A stretch of 64,000 nucleotides of DNA from NCBI GenBank assembly GCA_038501625.1, contig JAZAYU010000113.1, forward strand, positions 1,550,001 through 1,614,000. Direction: 5' to 3'. Source of the DNA: Corbicula japonica (Eukaryota; Mollusca; Bivalvia; Venerida; Cyrenidae). The notes beneath the pieces were generated by a model. That model had not been told where the DNA came from. It ran no database searches and saw nothing but the letters and a program-made list of their open reading frames with translations. Positions 9,081 through 21,490 of this stretch are shown piece by piece (the first letter of the stretch is position 1; each line of letters begins with the position of its first letter). The translations under genes and the position numbers were made by a program.

Positions 9081-9468
9081 AGCAGATACACGAGGTATGC
9101 GGATGACTGTTTTTATTATTCTTAGTAACATGCCGATATAATGTCCTGTAACAGTTATAATGCCGTAATAATGCCGTAATTTAATTTGCTGTTATAATGC
9201 CGTCATAATGCTGACTTTTAAAAATACAAAAAACACATTCATTAAAATATTCTCAAATAAACCGTTACTTACAATACTGACTATTATCATGATTGTTTAT
9301 ATATATAAAAAAACATTACATGAATATTCAATGCTTAAAGAAGTATGTTAATGATAAATATAATTTCAATAACATGGTTTTAAAAATAAAAACTTCCTTA
9401 CCGACTTTGATCTGATCCCAAGTTCATATTCATGTAAAAAAGCGAATGCCGGTGTAACGTTGTAAAGT

Positions 9469-9640
9469 GACCCCCATAGAATAATGACCTCCCGGTCATT
9501 ATTTTATATAAAATATTGACTCCGCGGTCATAATATTATGACTGGGGGGTCATGATATTATCACTCCTCACACGTAGAAAAATGACCCCTCACGTAGAAA
9601 TGTGACCCCCTATAGAATAAGGACCCCTCTATGGTACACT
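9469..9640. repeat. subterminal motif array, left end of the 9447 element
   Basis: Six to eight copies of a TGACCCC / GGGGTCA core separated by ~20-30 bp of AT-rich DNA (AATAATGACC, GGGGGGTCATGAT, AATGACCCCTCAC and so on). The mirror array is at ~10664-10800. Such arrays often bind transposase (inference). Confidence 0.55.
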
Positions 9641-9787
9641 TAATTATCTCCATCGATAGGCATCGGAGGAGCAATGGCACCCGTCAGTGCATGCGTCCGT
9701 ACGTGCAGGTTTTTTGACCGCAATTAGACGGAATTGATCCAAAGCTTCAGGGATTACCACTACCGATGCCTATTTGTGTGGAAAGAA

Positions 9788-9856
9788 AAAATGGTTAAGG
9801 TCTCCGACCGAGAATCACTTGCCCCTCACCGTTATGAGTTCGATGCCTACCAGGGT
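9788..9856 (+). ncRNA. tRNA-like SINE head inside the 9447 element
   Basis: A-box-like TGGTTAAGGT (9791) and B-box-like GAGTTCGATGCC (~9837) are spaced as in a tRNA-derived pol III promoter. It is not an intact tRNA gene as far as I can fold by eye. Confidence 0.4.
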
Positions 9857-10107
9857 CGTGTATGGGTGACAGGCATACATACTGTGCGGCGCTCAGTTTA
9901 TCATTTAAAAAACAGGCGCTGGACTGCATAGGAACGTTCCATCAACAAGATACGCAACTACTTTTTGCAATTACGACCTGTTTGAATATTAATCATCAAA
10001 AAATATTTAAAATCACAGAACTAGCTAGTTTACAGGCTGCAAGGGTTGCTGGATTTCAATCTAGTATCTCTAGGCTTCATACCAGAACTCGTTTAATCCT
10101 GATCGGA

Positions 10108-10190
10108 TGTAACATACTTCGATAGCGTCCTCGCCTGGGAATCGAATCTGGGCAACTGGATTATGAGTAAACCACATAAACCACTCTGCG
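10108..10190 (-). ncRNA. tRNA-like sequence, minus strand
   Basis: Reverse complement shows GTCGCAGAGTGGT as an A-box-like segment, an anticodon-loop-like CTCATAA, and AGATTCGATTCCC as a B box. It may be a tRNA-Met-derived pseudogene or SINE head. Stem pairing is imperfect. Confidence 0.35.
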
Positions 10191-10663
10191 ACTGAAACCA
10201 AATATCTATTAATTTTACAAGCAGAATCACTGTAAGTGGATGTTTGTTAGTGGTTTGAATCATTTTCGTAGTCATCAAAGTTGTATAGTGATAAAACGTC
10301 CCACACAGTGTAACTAGTGGAACTAGCAATGATGAAATAACTTAAAAATATTATTCTTTTTCCCTTTTCACGACCATTCGAAAAGTGGTTTTAGAAGTCA
10401 TTTAGCACAAAAAGAATAAGCAATGCATGCAAAAGATCTGAGTTACAGGTTAATTTACAGCAATCTCAGATTATTGTTATACAATAATGATAATTCAAAT
10501 GAAATTCAAATGAAAGAAAATTTAAATTTCATTTCAATAGATGTAGACGCAGCAGCAGCAGCAGCATGCAGCGGCTCCAGTAGAAACAACAACAAAAACA
10601 AATATAAAAGCAATAGAAACACGACAGTGACTTGAATCGATATAGTTTGTTGTAATAGGCTAG

Positions 10664-10800
10664 GTGGGGGGTCAATGTTTACAGATAAAATCGGGGGGTC
10701 ATTATTTTATAAGGGGAGTCAGTATTTTATAGAAAAGGGTCATTATTTTATATAAAATTATGACCAGGGGGTCATTATTCTATGGGGGTCACTTTACAAC
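10664..10800. repeat. subterminal motif array, right end of the 9447 element
   Basis: GGGGGGTCAATG, GGGGGGTCATTATTTTAT, GGGAGTCAGTATTTTAT, AAGGGTCATTATTTTAT, GGGGGTCATTATTCTAT: five or more close variants, mirroring the left end. Confidence 0.55.
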
Positions 10801-10909
10801 GTTACACCGGCAGGGCGGAAACGTTGTCAGACGTCTTATTTGCGCCCTGCCGTCACGTTTGATTTGACGCCAAATACATGCAATAAAATTGAAACAAATA
10901 GAACAGTAA

Positions 10910-11345
10910 CGGTCTTACAGTAAATGTGAACTTTCATGCCAATTCCCTTTTTAGAAATTAGGAAACATCCAACTTTCCGAAACAGGTAATACCCAATGGG
11001 GAGATAACCCTATTATAAGGTACCCATTTATGTAACTCGTCAGGGTCATGACCTGTGCACTCTAAAGTAAGTGTGAAAACTTCTCATGCCAATGCTCTTT
11101 GTAGAAATTGAGAAATATCCAACTTGGTCGAAACAAGTTAACCATTTCTTTCAAAATTGGAGGAAAACCACAGAAATAAAGTAGCCAGAGGTTAGGCACT
11201 TGTGACACTTGTTAGGGTCATGACATGTGCACTGTTTAGTAAGTGTGTAAAGTTCCTTGCCGATTCTCTTTGTAGAAATAGAGAAATATCCAACTTGCCG
11301 AAGAAGGGTAACCGGACGAACGTACAGAGGGAAGGACGGATGTCG
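10910..11345 (+). repeat. degenerate ~170-bp repeat, second block
   Basis: About three units with the landmarks of the 8102 block (GGGTCATGACCTGTGCACT at ~11042, again at ~11215; AGAAATATCCAACTTG at ~11110 and ~11280). No gene. Confidence 0.6.
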
Positions 11346-11399
11346 TAGGCATAATACAACATTCTGTAAGTAAAACTTATTGCAAACTTGGTGCATTCG

Positions 11400-12353
11400 C
11401 TAATTAAGGTAAAGCAGAAAGCAAATTGATGGAATAAATGGGAGAAAAATACCTTTAATCTTTACGTGTACAACAACATCTACAACAATAGCAGTTATTT
11501 ATTTTCGTCTCGTTAATTTTGTTAGCATTTCTAATGATCTGAATAAAAATGCGGACAAGTACTACAGTGTCGAATTCAATATTTACGGAAATGCTGTTCG
11601 TTTTGGGTCCTCTTAGGTGCATGATAATTTCCACCTTTCTGCCGAAAATTCCCATGAAAATAAATATTGCTCCTCCCAACGCCCCCCACCCCCTCCACAC
11701 ACACACTCACCAAAAAGGATGGGTTTACGAGCAACCTGACTGAACTAGCACTTGATCCGCTCCATAGCGAATGGTTTTGAATTAATTGGCGTGCCCTCGA
11801 GTGTCTCGTTACACTAATTTAAATCAGTTTAGTGACCTTTCATGAATAGCATTTTTCGAAATTCGGTTAATGAGATATAAATAGAATTTGATTTAAATAC
11901 AGGTTAATATTGTGAATATTAAAATGCAGTCCAACCTATTAAAATCTGAGCAAGTTATTAATGTTATTTTCGTTGTTTAGATGAGCAATTTAACAAAATT
12001 CATAACAGGTTTATAAATAAACTATATAACATGCAGACAAAAATTTCAGATTGTGGATATGATATTCGATAAGGATTCTGTCCTCATATAAATTATAACG
12101 ACTGCGCCTATAGAAAGAAAATCAATGGAAATGTAGATCAATTTTAATTGAAAAATATTATCAATTAACAGAATAAATACCCTCATTTGGCCGGGGCAAA
12201 CCCGAATTTAAGACCACCGCGATACTAAGAAGACTATTTAAATGTCCCATTTTAACGCTTATCGCTATTTTCACCCCAAAATAATGACCAACCACTATAA
12301 AGACCATTTTTTTCCGGTCCCAAATGTGGTTTTAAATCGGGATTTCGGTGTAC
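11400..12353. other. no gene recognised
   Basis: AT-rich DNA with short chance ORFs on both strands, a CA-rich patch at ~11690, and a segment at 12180-12350 (ggccggggcaaacccg, ccggtcccaaatgtgg) that looks like a repeat fragment. Confidence 0.4.
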
Positions 12354-12645
12354 CTATATTTCGCGTTCATTTCTTTGCGTAGCGTTGGTATTGTTGTAAA
12401 GCGCTATTCTGTTTTTGTTGCGTCGTCGGAATCGCAGGGCTAGGCGCTGTCGTCGTGACGGTGCGGGTTTGCTCGCAGGTATAGGAAACATCTTTTGAAT
12501 TTCACAGTTACAAGCGCTATTTGTGCAGAGTGGCGGCGTAAAAAGTCTCCCCGTACATATAGTAAGTGCTGCTATCAATAAAATAACCCGTTACCGATGT
12601 CGCGCAGTGACGGTGCATGTTCGCTCCCAGGTAGAGGCAATATCA
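12354..12645 (-). repeat. reverse-orientation relative of the 8612 repeat
   Basis: Contains gcagggctaggcgctgtcg and CCGTTACCGATGTCGCGCAG, reverse complements of landmarks in 8612-8815, with about 100 bp of extra or rearranged sequence. Confidence 0.4.
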
Positions 12646-13878
12646 TGTTTATCCTAAAAATATTGTTTTTTTTTTGTTTAATTTTATGTATTGTACATCA
12701 CGAATAACGTAGTACATGTATTATACGCTTTTCAACAACAAAAACAACAACAACAACAACATTACACCTTTTACAACCATTTCTCTAGTCTATACAGAAC
12801 ATGTCTGAAATTCAATAAAATCGTGAAAAGGAATCATGCTAGATTAATTGCATTCATACAACATTTGGACTATCTGTTATACAGTGTTTAAAATCCCAAC
12901 TATACTGTCCAAAGTTTGCTAATCGCAAAAATATTCACATTTTATTGTAAAGGCTTCATTATATATGCACTATTCAAAACCTGTCAAGTACCAAGTTAAC
13001 CATTAATCATCATGAAGTCAACATTATATTTATTCTATTTGCATTACAAATCATTAAGTTATGTATCAAAAAGGTCCACATTGTACACATAACCTTGAAT
13101 GACAGTCATGCAAAGGAGGTAAGCCTGTATGGGCAAAGTGTTTAATTTAACCTGACACCGACATCCGACATTTGTAGGGTACGCAGTCTTTATTTCGTTA
13201 TTAGTCGTTTTTGTTTTTCACATGTTCACTGACACCGGACAATCCAAAAACTCACACCAACACCTTATAACTATGGAACGTTTGACTACTAAAGACCGCG
13301 AAAGTGCCGTCAACATGCTCTTAACTGGCACAAATTTAAATTTGTTATAAAAACATCGTGACGTTATTCGTAAATGCAAAAAAATGCCTCATTTTTGCAT
13401 ATTTTATCATTATAAGAAAAAAAATTCAAACGATATTATTTTCTGAATCGATAAATCGATAAGGTTGCTTACGTTGCACGTGGATGTAACGCTCTTACGT
13501 CATTAAAAATTAACGTAAATGAACGTAAACACGAAAATATTGGTATAACATTTGCTTGATAAGTGCCACTCATCAATAATATAAAACTAAATTTATTAGA
13601 AGTTTATTAAACTTCAAACTCGAATGATTCAATCGAATAGTAAGGAAAATCAAATTTATAAAGTGTGCACTAAGAACTTAATAAGTATGTTTATCATGTA
13701 AAATGTTATATAAACATAGAATACTCTACCTGTTTAAAATCAAAATATTACATTATGTTGTTTTGATACATACAATTACCAAAATAGTGTTCTTTTAAGA
13801 ACCTATTGCTCTATATTGTAAAACATTCATTCTATTTCCATTATAAAAATAACAAATCACATTAACATGCAATGAAAT
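12646..13878. other. no gene; left flank of the giant inverted-repeat element
   Basis: AT-rich, with a CAA run at ~12733-12760. The last ~230 bp (13650-13878), reverse complemented, align by eye with 23931-24180, showing that this is one half of a split older repeat. Confidence 0.45.
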
Positions 13879-13905
13879 CAGGGTGGGGAATCACGTGATA
13901 AAAAC

Positions 13906-13939
13906 ATGGCCGCCAACCAAAAAATTCTCTCGGTTCGAG
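13906..13939 (+). other. candidate 5' mini-exon in left TIR
   Basis: ATG at 13906 in the context aacATGGCC opens an 11-codon stretch (MAANQKILSVR) ending in phase 1 at a consensus donor GTAAGT. The right TIR keeps the same ATG, frame and a GTATGT donor. Conservation in both repeats suggests a promoter plus first exon; the target exons are not established. Confidence 0.4.
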
Positions 13940-14650
13940 GTAAGTTTTTACTTGTTTCTCGCTAATTCCTAGACCATTTTAAATGAAATAAACACTAAAA
14001 TACCCCGTACACAAAGACAGATTGCATAGTGTATTCCAAATTTTGCCAACTTTTGTAGTTTATGCGGTATTTCGTGTACAGTGTTTGGCAGCCTGCACTG
14101 CTCGGTGATAGGGTACACTTGGATCTTGATGAAATCGTTCTTCTGGCAAGTTTACGCAAGTGAGCTGATTGTTACATGAAAAATTTGTTATATCCCGACA
14201 GAAAAAATGCTTCTGGTGCAGACATATCCAGTTTCTGTATGCAACTGATGTGAAAAACGCAAAAATGGAAAATGAAAGGGAACACTGGCCGCAACGGTAA
14301 AGATAGGGTACACTTGCATTGTTTTGAGAAGCAAACTGTTTGCCAGTCCGAGCGATCAGTTTCGATACGGAGCGAGTCCGTTGTATTTTTTTTCACTAAA
14401 ACATGGATATTTTGTTTCCTTTGTTTAAATTCTTATGATCAGCTACGAAGTTGTTAGAAAAGATTATTATTTAATACAGGTGAGTCTTGCATAGCTAGAA
14501 ATGTAAATCTCTGAAACTTTTGCATTTTTGAAACAAAGCACTAGAAACAGCTTCCAATTGTGTTTGATCATTTCCACGTGATCAAGTTGTAAGTTTCTAC
14601 AACTTTTTCAGTTTTTTTTTATTTCAACAAAGTTTCAAGAAATAGCGTGT

Positions 14651-15130
14651 TTAACAAATATTTGTTAAAGCTTGTACTTAATACTACAATCACTATGTCA
14701 CTTGAACATCGGAGTTTAACAAATCTTTGTTAAACTATTCCCGTCACTTAACGGAGATGTTGCAAGAAAAACGGCCGAAAGATTAACAATAATTTGTTAA
14801 CATCTCTGTTCGCTGTTACTGAATCTACTGAATCGACAGTCGCAGTAGTTTAACAAATCTTTGTTAAAGCTTATACTATCTCTGCACGTGACAGAGATGT
14901 GGAAAGAAAATCTGCCGAACTGTTAACAATTATTTGTTAACATCTCTGTTCGCTCTTACTGAATCTACCGTCAGTCATGGGAGTTTAACAAATCTTTGTT
15001 AAAGCTTATACTTTTCTCCTTGACAAAGATGCAGAAGGAAATAGGTTAACAATAATTTGTTAACTTCTCTGTTAGCTGTAACTGAATCTACCGTTTGTCA
15101 GATTTCAGAACATAACAAATATTTGTTAAC
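14651..15130 (+). repeat. eight-palindrome array, left TIR
   Basis: TTAACAAATATTTGTTAA-type palindromes start at 14651, 14716, 14783, 14850, 14923, 14985, 15046 and 15113 (the outermost one is a variant, CATAACAAATATTTGTTAAC). Cores are AATATT, ATCT or the ATAAT type, in partial alternation. Spacing is 61-73 bp, about six helical turns. The spacers repeat as well (CATCTCTGTTCGCTGTTACT, GAATCTACCG). Confidence 0.85.
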
Positions 15131-15648
15131 GATTATATGAGAATCGTCATTTTGGCAAAGATTTTCAATGGGCATCGGCTGGTTATCAAAGTTTTCACAA
15201 TAGTGTTAAGATGTTTATTTTTAAAATATAATCAGTCTGATAAAAAAACGACGAATCTTTTATAAAAAAAATAAGTATATATTTGTGTTTATTTGTTGTT
15301 TTTTTTTAATTTTTAAAGATGGGGAGTGAACATCAAAGTGATGCATATTTCCCGTCAACATATTGAAAAAAACTAATAGAGCATTTATAGAAAACATCAT
15401 TTATTTTACCTGTTTTAAATCTTTGCAAATATACTGTGATTAATGTGTTTTGCTGATTGTCATACATATTCAAGAAAGACATAATATAAATTATATTTTT
15501 CACTTATCAAATTCCGGATCATATCAGTAATTCAGTAATTGTATCATACATGTATCTTAATCAAATCAAGTTTCCAAGAACAAAATAAAATTAGCTGATA
15601 AAATTGTATATTAATTTTAATGAACAACATTTTATTCAGTACTTTTCA

Positions 15649-15651
<3 letters not shown>

Positions 15652-15713
<62 letters not shown>

Positions 15714-15715
15714 CA
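15652..15715. repeat. (AAT)n-(ATT)n microsatellite palindrome
   Basis: About 14 AAT units run into about 8 ATT units, a perfect hairpin-forming tract. It lies where similarity to the right TIR runs out. Confidence 0.8.
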
Positions 15716-18700
15716 GAATGATTTAAAATCGCATTCGTGTAACATTAAGTAATTTTATATCATCTTTTCTAAGCATGCATTTAATTTATATTCTATAACA
15801 ATATTATGTTTTTATTTTATTATTTCTCAAGATTGTACTTTAAGATTCAGGTGTACAGTAACTCGGACTTACTCCAGATTGGGTATTTTACTATGAACAC
15901 ACATTTACTTAAATGTCTTTAAATGTCATAAACACTTAAACCGTTTATGATTCGCTTCTTCGAACAACTCACTGATAACAGAAATCTTGTTTAATATACT
16001 CATGTATTATGATACATAGCGTTGGTAAGATGGCACTTTGTCTTTTCCATTTTTAAACACTATGTAAAATCCGAAATCTAGAAATGATATGTGTAGATTC
16101 CTGGAAAATTATAGCGACCATTTCACAGCATGAACGTTGATACCAATAACATTTTCTCTTTCACATCTGCTTGTATTGTTTTAACTATTCCGTGATTCCA
16201 GCTTCAGTAGTGATGACTAATGTACCTAAAATTAAATATAAAAAGACATGAAAGTTAGCAAAAGATGAAATTCAAATAGCCACAGAAAAAAAGTTTAGAA
16301 ATGCAAGTAATATATAACCTATAAAATGAGTAAAAGCAAGTGAATCTAATGGATTTTCGCCTTGAAATGGTCTTAGTAAAATAATTTTTTCGCTGGGTGT
16401 GTTAAACAAGGTGCTATTGTGCACCAACCTCACTAAATGTCCATACAGGCTTTCTATGAACAAACAAGTACAAGATGTTCATCATTGAGATAAGCTCTAA
16501 TAAACTATTGTTATTTATTCTTGTTGTAATGGTCTAAATAAGATGTTAATAAATTGGCGATGACTGTTCGGGTGCATTTTTGTTGTATTAGCTGCTTAAC
16601 AAATGCGTTTGTTTTCATCATGCGAAAATTGCATCGCTTTGCATGACTTCAGAGGTTGATGATTTTGTTTTTTTATTTATCCTACTGTGAGGAAATTCCG
16701 CTGGTCGCCCCAGCCTAGGCAAATTTAGCTCGTCTTAATTTGCCTATAATTTCGCAAAAAATAATATGGCATTATTGGCAACAAAATAGAAAAAAACTGT
16801 TAAAGCACGTCACGGTTGACAGAATAAATGGCTCACATGTGTAACCAAATAACGATCAGCACCATAACTAGAGATTTTTTTCAAGATTGAGATGTATATT
16901 TTTACCAGATTGATATCTACTTAATTCAGAAAAATTAGTTAAGACCGATATTTACGGTGTTTAAAATTGCGACATATAAAAAGAAAAAGTACGTATGATC
17001 ATTGCGTATAATCTGTTGAAACAAACTAGTACTGTTTCAATCTTTATATTTTCGGCTTGTGATCCGTTAGTATTTTTTTAAGTAAAATGTAAATACTGTC
17101 AGAAAGTGGCATATCTTTTTCTAAGATGAGATTCCCAGAAACGGGAAAGCTCTCCTCAACAAAACACATATTTTGAGTACATGCTTATATAATGCTATAG
17201 CAAAATAAACGCAGACGTACGAATCGTTTAATAAAAAGGTAGATATAGCAATAGTATATAGCAACTTGCAATAAAATTTTGGTGTAAAATGGTTACACAG
17301 TCAGATGATAGAGCAGCGCGCGTTATCAACACAATGTGTGTTCTTACCTTAATTTCATACAAAACATAAAATGATCAATGAGTTCTAAATAGATAAACAA
17401 ATAAAAGCTATGCTTTCTTATCTGACCACCAGGAGACCGGTAATAGCTACTGAATTGAGTAATACGAGGGTAAATCGTGTTGCTCTAGACAAATCGATAT
17501 GTGTATAAGAATTAGAGAATAAATTAAATGAGAAAAAATACAAAACAAACAAGGTTTTAACAAATTAAGCTTACTGTACTTTCTAAACGTTCTCTTAATT
17601 TCAATCAACCAACATGTTTTCATTCAAGATATTGTACAATTCTTTTAACCATGATTTATTAAGCAAGGGTGCAGAGGAGGAGCAGACAAAAACCTTGATT
17701 TTTTCATAGTGCATTTTATGCAAAAAACCTATCATTGTGTTACATGTATATGCTAAGCGTCTTGGAAGTATAAACAATATTTCAAAATTCTAATTGAAGA
17801 GTTTTACGGATAAGTTTACAATCTCGTTTTGTGATGTTTGACGAATAAGAGATTTCTATTTCTTTTCTTTCTTGTCATTACGACGAACTCCTAGATCTTA
17901 AAGTGTGTAATGTTAACATGATCTTTCCAAAATCACAAAGATTTGTTACTTTTCTACTGTTTTGTTCTTGCAGAAAATGATATACTTTTTATGCCAATTA
18001 AAACAGCTATTTTATAGGAATTGTTATTAGTCATTAATGAAAAATACAGCCTGTTTTAGGGGGGTTGATTTGCAATACTTTTTTTAATGATCTTAACTAT
18101 TCTATAAATCCGTTGAAAATAAATTGCAAGTGTCTTAGTGTTTGAGATAATTATGCCTGTCTGTATCACTTCTTCGGGTTTTTTTTTATGTACGTCGTTT
18201 ATGTAAATTAGAAAATCACAACAAAACAAATGTGATTGTCTTCAGGACTGGTGAATTCTTTTATTCGACCAGTACACCTCACTTTGTAATTGGATACCTC
18301 ATTAAGCTTCTTGGGCAACTTTATGATTCCTGGGGTGAAGTGCTTAATCGTAATGTCATGATGTAACTGATTAACTAGCAGATAAGAAATCCAGGAGATT
18401 CGGGGATATTAAATCATTTTTGTACAGATGTCTTCCTTTCTAAATAATGCGATAAAATTTTGCATAACATGAACTTAACTTTCTCTTGGAGGTTATAACG
18501 ATAAGTCATTCGGATAAAAAGGAAATTACATGAACATGTCAGTAATCATTATCCACAATTAAGGTAGCTTGCACAATTTCAATCTGGGTGTTAGCTATAA
18601 ATCAGTTCTCGGCTTCAAATAGATAAAGAAAACTTAACTGCACATTTTTATAAATGTTGTCGAATTGCAATAATCAAGCAATCATCATTAGAATCCGAAG

Positions 18701-18976
18701 AAAATGACATGTTATATGTTGCAAAACATTAAATGGCTAGTCTGGCGACAAATAAGATTTTTCAAAAGAAAGGTCATATTAAATTAATATGGTTTTACTT
18801 ATTTTATAATAATTTATTTCACTTTCTTAATCAGTTAACCATCAACCATATTCTAAAAGATAAATAAAGTTTATAAAAACATATAGAAACAAACTTATCT
18901 AAGACATATTGTGAATTCAAAATATTATATGAGACTTTGTTTATGATCATTAATCATTGTTCTATGAATATGCGTG
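15716..18976. other. interior of giant element, no gene recognised
   Basis: AT-rich. No ORF above ~65 codons with a real ATG, and no family motif. No known repeat was identified by eye in this stretch. Confidence 0.4.
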
Positions 18977-19354
18977 CTATCGCTTCTTTAAAATATCAAT
19001 TTTCAACTCTTTAAATAGTAAAAGGTACAAGAACTCACGTTCCTTTTTGTATATCAAGGGTGTTCGGGTGAAAACATAAGGCCCTGCATGTTTTACAATG
19101 TTTAAGGTTGCAAGAAAGAAAGAAAATGAAACTGTAGCTAACGGGATGAAAATGCTGTAACAGTTCATTAATTTGAATATATTTACTGAAGTTGTTTCGG
19201 TGAATGTCATTAAGTCGCCACAATTTTCACAATCTAATTGTGCTCCACTCTTCATCAATAATATCATTATTTCATAAACCGAAAACACTGCAACTATATA
19301 AGTAACAAATGTCAAGAATAAATTTAGACTTGTCAGCCTGTTACAATTGTCCAC
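18977..19354 (-). CDS. uncertain ORF, possible two-helix membrane segment
   Basis: 125 residues with no ATG at the start (GTG), so at best an exon. It contains two hydrophobic stretches (LFLTFVTYIVAVFSVYEIMI, ~residues 12-32, and IFIPLATVSFSFFLATLNIV, ~69-88) separated by a loop with CENCG, and ends in a basic tail. I recognise no family. Random AT-rich DNA can give such hydrophobic ORFs. Confidence 0.2.
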   Translation of the reverse strand: MDNCNRLTSLNLFLTFVTYIVAVFSVYEIMILLMKSGAQLDCENCGDLMTFTETTSVNIFKLMNCYSIFIPLATVSFSFFLATLNIVKHAGPYVFTRTPLIYKKEREFLYLLLFKELKIDILKKR

Positions 19355-19379
19355 TTTTCAACACTTTCCTCGATTTTAC

Positions 19380-19590
19380 GGCTAGGCTAACAGTGTATAT
19401 CCAAAACAGCCGGCACAAGCGTGCTGTATAATCAGGATTTGTATTGTTCGCTTTTTGATTAATTTACATATTTTTACCGAAAAGCTAACAGTGCAGATCC
19501 TGATCAGACGGCAAGCTTGTGCAGACTGTTTTGGATCCACACTGCCTGTCCGCTCGTTAAAAAAACGCGTGGCGGAAAGGGTTAAACGTT
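19380..19590. repeat. ~210-bp MITE-like repeat, copy 1
   Basis: Two internal inverted halves carry CAGTGTATATCCAAAACAGCC / CAGTGCAGATCCTGATCAGAC motifs and an AAAGGGTTA end. It shares ATCAGCCGGCACA- and AGTGTAGATCC-type landmarks with copies at 25528 and 28008. Confidence 0.6.
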
Positions 19591-21490
19591 ATTTACTGCA
19601 TTGTCACGATCTTGAATATGCAACATCCTCTCTTCGAATATAGGAGTTTAGCATATGACATGCAAAACATGTACAAATTAATGTTGTAGAATATTGTAAT
19701 GATTGTTGGAGGAACGCGTTCTATTTAAAGAATACTTCAACGTCTACGAATGTGTTGGACAATTACTCGCTTTTATAGAACACATCAAAAAATTTTACCT
19801 CGCGCTATATATAAACATGATTTATGATTTATTATTAAGACCCTATCCCGTCATTGAAACATAATACTTTCAAGAAGTTTAAGCTCATTATTTACTTTTT
19901 AAAATAAATGCATACTATAAACAACCATATTGTTTACAGCGATACACATTAAACGATAACAAAAGAACACCTTTATTACTGCTAAAATATAAATGTAAGG
20001 GGAATACTTACCTATCAGTGTTTATGCGGAATGTTGACCTGATCTGTACATGCTTCAACTTATGTTCGTGATCTACATTCTCATATCTTAAACGTAAATA
20101 TATATATATATATCAACACAAAATAACAGCATATACATAAGCAATTCACTAAACGAATATGAAAATGACGGAAATAAAGGAACATGTTCTCCAAACATAT
20201 AAGCATTGGTCAGCGGGCCCATTTTTCTAAAATCTCGGCTTATTTTTTTAACAAAAGTTGATAAACCTAGTAAGCCTGAGTTTAAACATCACAAATATAG
20301 TATGGTTTTAGTATGGTAATAAGAGACATTCATGTGACCAGAACTACAAAAGACATTTTAGAATATTAAGTTATCACAAATTTTCACGATTGATAACGCT
20401 GGCGGCTTTAAGACCGTGCTTTCAAAACAATCAAACGTAAATAAGATTTTTGGAAAAGATAACAAACATAATACAAATTTTATGTTACTGTTATAAAACA
20501 TATAACGCTTACCATTTTAGAGATACCATCCACAAATTTGCGTGTCATAAGACAAACCAAATCTTTATCATCTGAAAAATAATATCCGAACTTCGATAAC
20601 GAAACATAATATTCACAAAGACTCCCAACTTAACAACACGACTTGCTTTCATATTTTGAATTATTGTTTTGTTGAAAAGACAGTCATCTAAACAGCCCTT
20701 TGCATTAAAAAAAGTCACTACAAGTCTTAAGAAGCCTCTGCTTTGATTCAAAATGAAACAACTTTTTCGCTCAATAACTTCTTAAGTGATTTGCAATAAC
20801 AACCCACTTCAGCTTAATTTCTGCAATTCCAGAAGTTTGAACACACTTCCATCACGTGACTACTTTAATCGCATTTACAACACACTCACAGAACATTTAG
20901 TTTGAGGGTAGAAGGCTAGCCTGGCAGACGGCTAGATGGTTCTATTTTAGTTACCTGTATAAATATTTTAGATATATTTTGTTTTTAAATTATTATTTTA
21001 TAGTTCTTAGTTTCTAATTCTGATGTCTGTCGCAGTTTTGGGAGCTAAGGGAATGTAAAAAAAAACAACAAAAACGAAGTGCAGGGTAAATTTTCTTGAT
21101 ATATTTTTGGATGACGGATAAAAAATAAAACAGAATATAGGGACGGGAGCAAGTCTAGAAGCAGGCTACTCTTGGGTCAAACAAAGTTTAGTTTGTAGAA
21201 TTTCCAATATCTGTATCGAATCGGTTAATGTAAATAGAGATAAAATTGCCTGTATCTGATAAGCCGTGTAATCTAGTTCTCCCTCTCTCTCTCTCTTAAG
21301 CACCTAATAGTTTAGAAATACGTTGAAATACATGATGAAGATTTTCTATTGTGTTAAAAGTGAATGAAATAACATTTTTCTCAGTTCGTTATAATCGTAA
21401 TTTGAAAGTTATTAAAAGTGACAATAAATTATTTTTTGTATCACACTCGTATTTTGATCATTAATCCTTACCCTTACGAGATTTGCCAAT
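19591..21490. other. interior of giant element, no gene recognised
   Basis: AT-rich with a short TA run (~20098) and chance ORFs. 20545-20751 (minus) has an in-frame Met but no recognisable domain. Confidence 0.4.

Larger units (their letters stand above)
9447..10812. mobile_element. 1.37-kb inverted-repeat DNA transposon, non-autonomous
   Basis: Left end TGCCGGTGTAACGTTGTAAA and right end, reverse complemented, match over ~65 bp. Both ends then continue into arrays of GGGGTCATTATTTTAT-like motifs. The interior carries two tRNA-like segments and no transposase-like ORF; the small ORFs at 9734-10125 and 10423-10635 have no support. No clear target-site duplication is seen. Superfamily unknown. 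Confidence 0.7.
13879..15650 (+). repeat. left terminal inverted repeat of the giant element
   Basis: From outside in: the CAGGGTGGGG terminus, an E-box palindrome TCACGTGA (13891-13898), a putative ATG mini-exon, ~600 bp of unique TIR sequence (GATAGGGTACACTTG twice), eight palindromes (14651-15130), then ~500 bp that still matches the right side. Matches the right repeat at an estimated 85-95%, lower toward the inner end. Confidence 0.8.
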
